In this document: piece by piece, positions 56,397 through 64,000 of the stretch
Position numbering within the stretch: the stretch's first letter is position 1
How the letters are laid out: each line of letters starts with the position of its first letter
From: Rhodococcus sp. Leaf278
GTDB taxonomy: Bacteria > Actinomycetota > Actinomycetes > Mycobacteriales > Mycobacteriaceae
Direction: 5' to 3'
Assembly: GCF_001426085.1 (NCBI RefSeq)
Contig: NZ_LMRR01000013.1
Coordinates: 18,548 to 82,547 of the forward strand
DNA: 64,000 bases
The notes under the pieces: generated by a model
The model's database searches: none
Told to the model about the DNA's origin: nothing
The model's input: the letters and a program-made list of their open reading frames with translations, nothing else
Program-made: the position numbers and the translations under genes

Positions 56397-57368
56397 ATGG
56401 CAAGCATTCTCGAGCTTCGCTCCCGTATCAAGTCGGTCAACTCGACGAAGAAGATCACCAAAGCGCAAGAGTTGATCGCAACTTCGCGAATCACCAAGGC
56501 GCAGGCCCGCGTTGCCGCATCGAAGCCGTACGCGGAAGAGATCACCAAGGTGCTCTCCGCGTTGGCGAGTGCATCGAGCTCGCTCGATCACCCGTTGCTC
56601 AACGAGCGACCCGAGCCCAAGCGTGCCGCAGTCCTGGTCGTGACCAGTGACCGCGGTATGTGCGGTGGCTACAACTCCAACGTCCTCAAGGAATCGGAAG
56701 AGCTGTTCCAGCTCCTCCGCTCCGAGGGCAAGGATCCGGTCATTTACGTACTCGGGGCAAAAGGCCTGGGCTACTACACATTCCGCGAGCGGGACGTGAA
56801 GGGTGCCTGGACCGGCTTCTCCCAGGAACCCGGCTACGCCGACGCAGCGAAGGCCAGTAAGCATCTGGTCGAGCTGTTCATGGCGGGCTCGGGCACCGAG
56901 GTCGACGCTCCCAACGGTGAAGGCACCGTCGAGGGCGTGGACGAGTTGCACATCGTCTACACCCGCTTCGTGTCGATGCTCACGCAGAAGCCCGAAGTTC
57001 GCCGAATGGCACCACTCGAAATCTCGTACACAGACGAGGAATTCGAGATGGGTGCGGACGCGTTGACGGACTCGCCGACGGCAGATGTGCAGGCACAGTA
57101 CGAATTCGAGCCGGAGGCAGGCACTCTGCTCTCGGCGCTGCTGCCCAAGTACATCAGCACCAGGATCTACGCGTCGTTGCTCGATGCAGCAGCGTCGGAG
57201 TCCGCGGCGCGTCGTACCGCCATGAAGGCAGCGACGGACAACGCGAACGAATTGGTCGAGACCTTGAGCCGTCAGGCCAACCAGGCTCGGCAGGCCCAGA
57301 TCACCCAGGAAATCAGCGAAATCGTCGGTGGCGCCAACGCGTTGGCCGACAGCGCAGGAAGTGACTAA
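56397..57368 (+). CDS. atpG: ATP synthase F1 subunit gamma
   Basis: 323 residues. Rotor shaft: [22 protein letters not shown]-terminal helix and C-terminal [21 protein letters not shown] helix. Contains the extra loop [18 protein letters not shown] (about 163-180), matching the position of the mycobacterium-specific gamma loop that limits ATP hydrolysis, and a second acidic insertion near 210-230. Confidence 0.96.
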   Translation: MASILELRSRIKSVNSTKKITKAQELIATSRITKAQARVAASKPYAEEITKVLSALASASSSLDHPLLNERPEPKRAAVLVVTSDRGMCGGYNSNVLKESEELFQLLRSEGKDPVIYVLGAKGLGYYTFRERDVKGAWTGFSQEPGYADAAKASKHLVELFMAGSGTEVDAPNGEGTVEGVDELHIVYTRFVSMLTQKPEVRRMAPLEISYTDEEFEMGADALTDSPTADVQAQYEFEPEAGTLLSALLPKYISTRIYASLLDAAASESAARRTAMKAATDNANELVETLSRQANQARQAQITQEISEIVGGANALADSAGSD

Positions 57369-58820
<1,452 letters not shown>

Positions 58821-58826
58821 ACCGAC

Positions 58827-59210
58827 GTGACTTCTTCCGAGAAGAGCGGCATGGAGGTCTCCCTGGTCGCTGTGGAGCAAAAGCTGTGGTCCGGTACCGC
58901 GACCATCGTCAGCGCTCAGACCACCGAAGGTGAGATCGGAATCATGCTGGGCCACGAGCCTGTCCTTGGGCAGCTGATCGAGGGTGGCACGGTGTCGATC
59001 ACGACGACCGATGGCGAAAAGATCATCGCCGCCGTCCACGGTGGATTTCTGTCGGTGACGGGCAAGACGGTGACCGTACTGGCGGAGTCGGCTGATTTTG
59101 CCGACGACATCGATGTAGAAGCGGCACGGTCCGTAGTGGCAGAGAACGGCGACGACCTCGAGGCCATTGCTGTGGCCAAGGGACGTATCCGCGCTGTCGA
59201 GCGGTCCTAG
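58827..59210 (+). CDS. atpC: ATP synthase F1 subunit epsilon
   Basis: 127 residues from GTG 58827; ATG 58851 ([13 protein letters not shown]) is a possible internal start with GAAGAG upstream. Beta-sandwich domain with [20 protein letters not shown] and [14 protein letters not shown], and a short C-terminal helix [12 protein letters not shown], shorter than in E. coli, as in mycobacteria. Confidence 0.94.
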   Translation: MTSSEKSGMEVSLVAVEQKLWSGTATIVSAQTTEGEIGIMLGHEPVLGQLIEGGTVSITTTDGEKIIAAVHGGFLSVTGKTVTVLAESADFADDIDVEAARSVVAENGDDLEAIAVAKGRIRAVERS

Positions 59211-59239
59211 GTTCACGAGAAGCCGCGACGAGACCTGCG

Positions 59240-59677
59240 ATGCCTTCTGGATTGATTGCTCTGATCATTCTGGTTGTGCTGCTTGCAGGACTCGTCGCGG
59301 CTTTCGCGTACCGTTTGGCGGTGCTGCGCCGGGGAGGCACGGCTGCGATCATGCGGGTGCTTCCGTCCGACGGCGGCGCCGGTTGGCGGCACGGCATCAT
59401 TCGGTACGGCGACAACACGCTGGTGTTCTTCAAGTTGTCGAGCCTGCGACCCGGCCCTGATCACCGCCTGGGTAGGCAGGATATCCACGTGGGGGAGCGG
59501 CGGGCCCCGCGTGACACAGAGTTCGACATCATGACTCCGGACATCGCTGTGCTGGAGTTGTCGCACAGCGGCAAGAAGTACGAAATGGCTTTGGACAGAA
59601 GTGCGTTGACCGCTTTCCTGTCCTGGGTGGAATCCCGACCGTCCGGCCGCTCGCGTCGCAGGCGGCCGGCGGCGTAA
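59240..59677 (+). CDS. DUF2550 family membrane-anchored protein
   Basis: 145 residues. N-terminal signal anchor LIALIILVVLLAGLVAAFAY, then a soluble domain with GWRHGIIRYGDNTLVFFKLSSLRPGP. Corresponds by position to Rv1312 after atpC. Function unknown; always found in this place in mycolic-acid bacteria as far as I recall. Its stop codon abuts the stop of the opposing adenosyltransferase gene with no spacer. Confidence 0.88.
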   Translation: MPSGLIALIILVVLLAGLVAAFAYRLAVLRRGGTAAIMRVLPSDGGAGWRHGIIRYGDNTLVFFKLSSLRPGPDHRLGRQDIHVGERRAPRDTEFDIMTPDIAVLELSHSGKKYEMALDRSALTAFLSWVESRPSGRSRRRRPAA

Positions 59678-60280
59678 TCAGTTCTCGTCGGCTTCGGGTT
59701 CGCTCGTGGTCCGACTCGAGCCCGGTACCCACTGAATGTCGCCCTCGGGATTGGCGTACCGACTGAGAATGAACAGCAGGTCCGAAAGCCTGTTGAGGTA
59801 TTTGGCCGGCAAATCGCTCGTTGATTCGGGGCCGGCGTGAACCGCGGCCCAGGCCGATCTCTCCGCGCGCCGTGCGACGGTTCGCGCAACATGCAGCAAC
59901 GCTCCCAAAGGTGTGCCGCCGGGCAGAATGAACGACGTCAGCGCGGGCAACTCGTCGTTGAATTCGTCGCACCATGCTTCGAGACGGTCGATATAACTCT
60001 GATCGATCCTCAGCGGTGGGTATTCCGGATCCGCCACGACGGGCGTCGACAGATCGGCACCCGCGTCGAACAGGTCGCTCTGAATGGTTCGAATCACGGC
60101 GCACACCGCTTCGCTCGGATTTCCCAGTGCGAGTGCGACTCCGAGGCTGGCGTTGGTTTCGTCGCAGTCTGCGTAGGCGATCAGCCGCGCGTCGTTCTTG
60201 GAGACCCTCGAGAAATCGCTCAATCCCGTGGTCCCGTCGTCGCCGGTCCGAGTGTAGATACGAGTGAGGTGAACGGCCAT
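59678..60280 (-). CDS. Cob(I)alamin adenosyltransferase, PduO type
   Basis: 200 residues. [26 protein letters not shown] start with the ATP-binding [20 protein letters not shown], and C-terminal [12 protein letters not shown] and [17 protein letters not shown], all PduO signatures. Forms adenosylcobalamin from ATP and cob(I)alamin, needed for enzymes such as methylmalonyl-CoA mutase, which would process the propionyl-CoA made by the valine operon. I see no cobalamin riboswitch upstream. Confidence 0.93.
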   Translation of the reverse strand: MAVHLTRIYTRTGDDGTTGLSDFSRVSKNDARLIAYADCDETNASLGVALALGNPSEAVCAVIRTIQSDLFDAGADLSTPVVADPEYPPLRIDQSYIDRLEAWCDEFNDELPALTSFILPGGTPLGALLHVARTVARRAERSAWAAVHAGPESTSDLPAKYLNRLSDLLFILSRYANPEGDIQWVPGSSRTTSEPEADEN

Positions 60281-60333
60281 GCGGCTACGGTACCGCGCGG
60301 GTGACGGTCGGTACCGCTGGCTACGCTGTCGAA

Positions 60334-61587
60334 GTGAGCGAACGTTTCTTGGTCAACGGTGGTAACCGCCTCGTCGGTGAGGTGGCGGTCGGCGGCGCGA
60401 AGAACAGCGTCCTCAAATTGATGGCTGCTGCGCTACTTGCCGAAGGCACCAGCACGATCACCAATTGCCCCGACATCTTGGATGTCCCACTGATGGCAGA
60501 GGTGTTGCGTGGGCTCGGGTGTGAGGTCGATCTCGAAGGTTCGGTCGTTCACATCACCACCCCTGCGATGCCCAAGTATCACGCCGATTTTGCGGCCGTT
60601 CGACAGTTCCGAGCATCGGTGTGCGTGTTGGGCCCGCTGGTGGCGCGATGTAAGCGTGCCGTCGTAGCGCTGCCGGGCGGTGACGCCATCGGTTCACGAC
60701 CCCTCGACATGCACCAGTCCGGTCTGCAGTTGCTGGGTGCACGTAGCGAGATTCAGCATGGATGCGTCGTAGCCGAGGCCGACGAGCTGCGCGGCGCGAA
60801 CATCAGGCTGGCTTTCCCTTCCGTGGGAGCGACGGAGAACATCTTGATGGCGGCGGTACTCGCTACGGGTGAGACCGTGATCGACAATGCAGCACGCGAA
60901 CCGGACATCGTCGATGTGTGCAACATGCTCAACGAGATGGGTGCCGATGTGCAGGGTGCCGGTACGTCGACGCTCACCATTCGCGGTGTCAGTGCGCTGA
61001 AGCCGACCACTCATCGGGTCATCGGCGATCGGATCGTGGCTGCTACGTGGGGGATTGCCGCGGCGATGACGCGAGGCGATGTCCGAGTGCGGGGGGTCAA
61101 CCCCAAGCATCTGTCGCTGGTTCTGGACAAGCTGCGTTCTGCCGGTGCCGAGGTGACCAGCGAGCCGGACGGCTTCCGCGTCGTTCAGCACGAGCGGCCG
61201 CGAGCGGTGAACTTCGCGACGTTGCCCTATCCCGGGTTCCCCACGGATCTTCAGCCGATGGCAATCGGCCTTGCAACAGTCGCCGACGGGACGTCGATGA
61301 TCACCGAGAACGTATTCGAGGCGCGCTTCCGGTTCGTCGAGGAAATGATCCGGCTGGGCGCTGACGCTCGTACCGATGGCCACCATGCTGTGGTGCGCGG
61401 TGTGCCGCAGCTCTCCAGTGCACCGGTGTGGTCGTCCGACATTCGGGCAGGGGCAGGGCTGGTGCTGGCCGGGCTGGTGGCCGACGGAACGACCGAGGTG
61501 CACGACGTGTTCCACATCGACAGGGGCTACCCGCGATTCGTGGAAAACCTGACTGCTCTCGGCGGGGACATCGAGCGAGTCAGCTGA
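60334..61587 (+). CDS. murA: UDP-N-acetylglucosamine 1-carboxyvinyltransferase with Asp at the fosfomycin site
   Basis: 417 residues from GTG 60334; a further in-frame GTG at 60301 would add residues not conserved in MurA. EPT fold: [20 protein letters not shown] with Lys22, and [15 protein letters not shown], where the residue alkylated by fosfomycin in E. coli (Cys115) is Asp117. The same Cys-to-Asp change makes M. tuberculosis MurA intrinsically insensitive. First committed step of peptidoglycan synthesis: adds enolpyruvate to UDP-GlcNAc. The last 8 bases overlap the opposing MocR gene. Confidence 0.96.
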   Translation: MSERFLVNGGNRLVGEVAVGGAKNSVLKLMAAALLAEGTSTITNCPDILDVPLMAEVLRGLGCEVDLEGSVVHITTPAMPKYHADFAAVRQFRASVCVLGPLVARCKRAVVALPGGDAIGSRPLDMHQSGLQLLGARSEIQHGCVVAEADELRGANIRLAFPSVGATENILMAAVLATGETVIDNAAREPDIVDVCNMLNEMGADVQGAGTSTLTIRGVSALKPTTHRVIGDRIVAATWGIAAAMTRGDVRVRGVNPKHLSLVLDKLRSAGAEVTSEPDGFRVVQHERPRAVNFATLPYPGFPTDLQPMAIGLATVADGTSMITENVFEARFRFVEEMIRLGADARTDGHHAVVRGVPQLSSAPVWSSDIRAGAGLVLAGLVADGTTEVHDVFHIDRGYPRFVENLTALGGDIERVS

Positions 61588-62983
61588 CGCCCTTTCTTTC
61601 GAGCGCGTCGACCAGCACTCCCAAGGCACGTTGGAATCGATCGTCGGACACCGAGCCGTAGCCGACGACGACTCCACCCTGGGTGGTGGGCGACCGCGTC
61701 GAGTGTTCGAGGGTGGGCACGTCGACCCCGTTAGTTGCACAGTCGGCTGCGACGTCGCGTGCTACGTCGGTGTCGAGCATCAGCACGGTATGCAGGCCGG
61801 CACCGACACCACGAAGCTCGCCGAATCGAGAGAGTGCGGCGGCAACGATGCGGTCACGTGCGCGATAGATTCGACGCGCGGCGCGTACGGATCGGTCCCA
61901 TTCGCCGTCGCGGAGCAGTGAGCTCATGGCGTATTGGATGGGAATCGAGGGGTGGTCGCCGATTGCGCGACGCGTTTCGGTGATGCGCTCGACCATCGAC
62001 GGGGGAGCCACCATCCATCCGAGCCGCACGCCGGCACCCAACGTCTTCGACACGGTTCCCAGGTAGACGGCGTTGTCGGGGACGAGCTCGGTAACGGTGG
62101 GCAAAGGTGCTATGCCGTAACGGAATTCGGAATCGTAGTCGTCCTCGATGATGGTCGATCCGGTATTCCGCGCCCAGTCCGCGAGGGCGCGCCTACGAGC
62201 TATGGGCATGAGCCCGCCGGTGGGGTACTGGTGCGAGGGGGTGACGTAGACGGCAGGGGTCCTTGGAGGTGCAGTCTTGAGTTCTCCGACTTCGAGGCCC
62301 CCACGGTCGACGGGGACGTCGTGAACGGTCCAACCGCGGTGCTCAGCGAGGGCGGCGGCAGATCGATAACCCGGATTCTCCAGTGCGAGAACCTTTTCGA
62401 CGCCGAGGTGCGCCGAAAGTGCGCCCAGCGCAAGGTCGAGGCCGTGAATGCTTCCTGTTGTGACGACGATCGAGTCGGCGGTGGTGTGCAGTCCGCGCGC
62501 ACGGCCGAGCAGATCTGCGATGCGTGTTCTCAGGTCCAATAAGCCCGCTGGATCGGGGTAGTCGCCGGGTGGAGGCGATGCGCCCACATCTCGCCAGGCT
62601 CGCTTCCACGCTTCGGACGCACGAGGAGGAGTCCACGGTATTCCGGGTCGCAGCGAAATGCGCTGCGCAACCGGTGAGTCTTCCCGTGCTGGTCGTAGCC
62701 GACGGTGCGACCGAACGGCATGCGGAACATCTCGGACGTAGTTGCCCGATCCGCGACGTGCGTCGAGCCATCCCTCGGCGACGAGCTGTTCGTACGCCTT
62801 CTCGACCACGGCGCGAGCCAGTCCTACTTCGACGGAAAGTGCTCTGGTACTGGGTAATCGGGCTCCTGGTGCAAGTTCCCCGCGATCGATCGCCGTGCGA
62901 ATGCCGTCGGCGACCTGAACGGGCAACGTACGACGGTCGGCGCGATCGACCGTGATCGACAGCGAATTCGGCGGCAAGGTCAT
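61580..62983 (-). CDS. MocR-type regulator (GntR winged helix fused to aminotransferase domain)
   Basis: 467 residues. Winged helix at 15-80 with [33 protein letters not shown] in parts, linker, then a fold-type I PLP domain: [43 protein letters not shown] and [15 protein letters not shown] with the PLP Lys in SKTL. MocR/PdxR proteins sense PLP or an amino compound bound to it. Divergent from a flavin split-barrel gene, its probable target. Overlaps murA tail to tail. Confidence 0.92.
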   Translation of the reverse strand: MTLPPNSLSITVDRADRRTLPVQVADGIRTAIDRGELAPGARLPSTRALSVEVGLARAVVEKAYEQLVAEGWLDARRGSGNYVRDVPHAVRSHRRLRPAREDSPVAQRISLRPGIPWTPPRASEAWKRAWRDVGASPPPGDYPDPAGLLDLRTRIADLLGRARGLHTTADSIVVTTGSIHGLDLALGALSAHLGVEKVLALENPGYRSAAALAEHRGWTVHDVPVDRGGLEVGELKTAPPRTPAVYVTPSHQYPTGGLMPIARRRALADWARNTGSTIIEDDYDSEFRYGIAPLPTVTELVPDNAVYLGTVSKTLGAGVRLGWMVAPPSMVERITETRRAIGDHPSIPIQYAMSSLLRDGEWDRSVRAARRIYRARDRIVAAALSRFGELRGVGAGLHTVLMLDTDVARDVAADCATNGVDVPTLEHSTRSPTTQGGVVVGYGSVSDDRFQRALGVLVDALERKGVS

Positions 62984-63007
62984 CGTGCGTCACCGATCCA
63001 AGTAGGT

Positions 63008-63049
63008 AAGTGGCCTAGCAAAGTTACTGTCTATTGGACCATGACAGTG
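63008..63049. promoter_or_regulatory. Divergent control region between MocR and split-barrel genes
   Basis: TAAGTGGCCTA (63008-63018) resembles the motif AAAGTGGWCTA that I recall for PdxR of Corynebacterium glutamicum (9 of 11). ACTGTC (63027-63032) and GACAGT (63044-63049) form a perfect inverted repeat with an 11-base spacer. Both lie in the 92-base divergent gap. Confidence 0.45.
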
Positions 63050-63075
63050 AGCCAAACAAGCAGGATCCTGTCTTC

Positions 63076-63759
63076 ATGACGATCGATGAAGAACCCCTGT
63101 CCCCGACGCCCAGAACCGCGGTGATCCGTGGTCGGCAGCGCGCTCTAGCGCAGCGATCGGCGCTGCTGGACGTGCTCGGCTCGGCGCGCCTCTGCCATCT
63201 GGGCGTAGTGGTGGAGAACGTGGCGCGGGTGCTTCCGACCGTGTTCGGCGTTGATCCCGACGGCCCGGACAGGGCCGGGACTCTGTACCTGCACGGCTCG
63301 GTCGCCTCTCGCAGCATGATCGAGGCTCCGGCACAGGACATCTGCGTGACGGTCACCGTGGTCGACGGGTTGGTCCTGGCTCGTTCCGCGTTCCACCACT
63401 CGATGAACTACCGAAGTGCCGTCATCGTCGGGCTCCCGCGTCGAGTGGAGGACGAGAGGGAGCGGGTTCGCGCGTTGGACGCAATAGTCGACCAGGTCGT
63501 TCCCGGTCGAAGTGCGCACCTGCGTGCGCATACGAGAAAGGAACTCGCAGCGACCAGTGTTCTGGCGCTTCCGCTGTACGAGGCATCTGTGAAGGCGCGT
63601 GCCGGCGGACCCGTCGACGACGAGTCCGATATCGCTGCCGGGGGAGTGTGGGCGGGTGTCGTTCCCATCGGCGAAAGCGTCGGTCATGCCGAACGTGGCG
63701 ACGACGTGGACCCGCGCCTTGCGATGCCGGATCATGTCTTCGCGTTGTCACGCCTGTGA
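63076..63759 (+). CDS. Pyridoxamine 5'-phosphate oxidase-like flavin split-barrel protein
   Basis: 227 residues from ATG 63076; an ATG at 63034 is in frame but lies inside the inverted repeat region. Contains TLYLHGSVASRSMIEAPAQDICVTVTVVDGLVLARSAFHHSMNY in segments, the core of the FMN-binding split barrel, and later VPGRSAHLRAHTRKELAAT. HHSMNYRS is typical of actinobacterial PNPOx-like proteins often paired with MocR regulators. Possible role in vitamin B6 or flavin-dependent reduction; unproven. Confidence 0.85.
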   Translation: MTIDEEPLSPTPRTAVIRGRQRALAQRSALLDVLGSARLCHLGVVVENVARVLPTVFGVDPDGPDRAGTLYLHGSVASRSMIEAPAQDICVTVTVVDGLVLARSAFHHSMNYRSAVIVGLPRRVEDERERVRALDAIVDQVVPGRSAHLRAHTRKELAATSVLALPLYEASVKARAGGPVDDESDIAAGGVWAGVVPIGESVGHAERGDDVDPRLAMPDHVFALSRL

Positions 63760-63895
63760 AACCAGTATCGCCGGCATTTCCCGCAAATATGGTGGGCGTC
63801 ACACGAGAGCATTTGTCTGCCGGGTCGACGGGGCAGGGGCACGTATGGGCTCTTACCTGCGCAGATGACCGCAACCCCTCGGTTCACCTGCCGAT

Positions 63896-63924
63896 TTGCA
63901 CGGGTGGGGTTGGTGGCGTAACTT
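63896..63924 (+). promoter_or_regulatory. Promoter near the window end
   Basis: TTGCAC (63896-63901) and TAACTT (63919-63924) are spaced by exactly 17 bases. The predicted start near 63931 leaves about 57 bases of leader before the GTG at 63988. Confidence 0.55.
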
Positions 63925-63987
63925 TTGTCGAGTCAGAGCGACGGACACCGACCCGGTCTTCACGGACAGGGATACGAGGTTGGACGT

Positions 63988-64000
63988 GTGGCCTGGCAGG
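63988..64000 (+). CDS. Possible start of a gene cut by the window end
   Basis: GTG 63988 with GAGG at 63976-63979 begins an open frame (M-A-W-Q). Only four codons are visible, so the product cannot be named. Support is the ribosome site and the promoter upstream. Confidence 0.3.

Noticed and set aside
60281..60333. Cobalamin riboswitch before the adenosyltransferase gene
   Set aside because: The gap is too short and no B12-box-like sequence is visible.
61588..64000. 16S rRNA gene expected after murA
   Set aside because: No rRNA sequence is seen; protein-coding genes occupy the region up to the window end.

Overview
This window comes from the chromosome of a high-GC actinobacterium of the order Mycobacteriales, most likely Rhodococcus or a close relative. 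Support comes from high GC, frequent GTG starts and 4-base GTGA/ATGA gene overlaps. The block argS-lysA-hom-thrC-thrB-rho-rpmE-prfA-prmC-tsaC-wecA-atpI-like-atpBEFHAGDC-DUF2550-cobalamin adenosyltransferase-murA runs in the order I know from Mycobacterium tuberculosis (Rv1292 to Rv1315). MurA carries Asp instead of Cys at position 117, and ATP synthase subunits alpha and gamma carry the mycobacterial-type C-terminal extension and loop insertion. I see no rRNA, phage, insertion sequence or CRISPR array. Genus and all homology statements rest on recognised motifs and memory, not on a database search.

Left part (1-24.9 kb), accessory metabolism. A transporter and class-III aminotransferase operon, cut by the window edge, probably serves reductive pyrimidine or beta-alanine catabolism. 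It is followed by a GlcD-type FAD oxidase, a peptidase E-like/HIT pair, the proton-translocating transhydrogenase operon pntAA-pntAB-pntB, a degenerate PAP2-like membrane protein, and a phosphotransferase/thioesterase/BenE group. A complete N-acetylglucosamine PTS locus follows (DasR-type regulator, EIIA, EIIB, EIIC, nagA, nagB) with candidate DasR operators. Then come a shikimate dehydrogenase-like gene, a secreted HNH nuclease-like lipoprotein, a quinone oxidoreductase-like gene and a SNF2 helicase/SWIM zinc-finger pair. Two small uncharacterised genes, at 4689 and 10553, are paralogues of each other; the second lies downstream of a perfect CRP/GlxR-type site.

Middle part (25-36.7 kb). A tightly coupled valine-catabolism operon (mmsA, isobutyryl-CoA dehydrogenase, 3-hydroxyisobutyryl-CoA hydrolase, mmsB, enoyl-CoA hydratase) is followed by a compact Hsp70-like ATPase-fold protein, a MarR regulator, a DUF2254 membrane protein, a methyltransferase, a coiled-coil protein, tRNA-Arg(CCG), and a DUF305/DUF3105 pair.

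Right part (36.9-61.6 kb) is conserved core: aspartate-family amino acid synthesis, translation and termination factors, cell-wall lipid carrier chemistry and the F1Fo ATP synthase. In atpB the conserved N-terminus continues upstream of the first GTG to a CTG codon with a well-spaced ribosome binding site. The window closes with a divergent MocR regulator/flavin split-barrel pair and a promoter leading into a gene cut by the window end.
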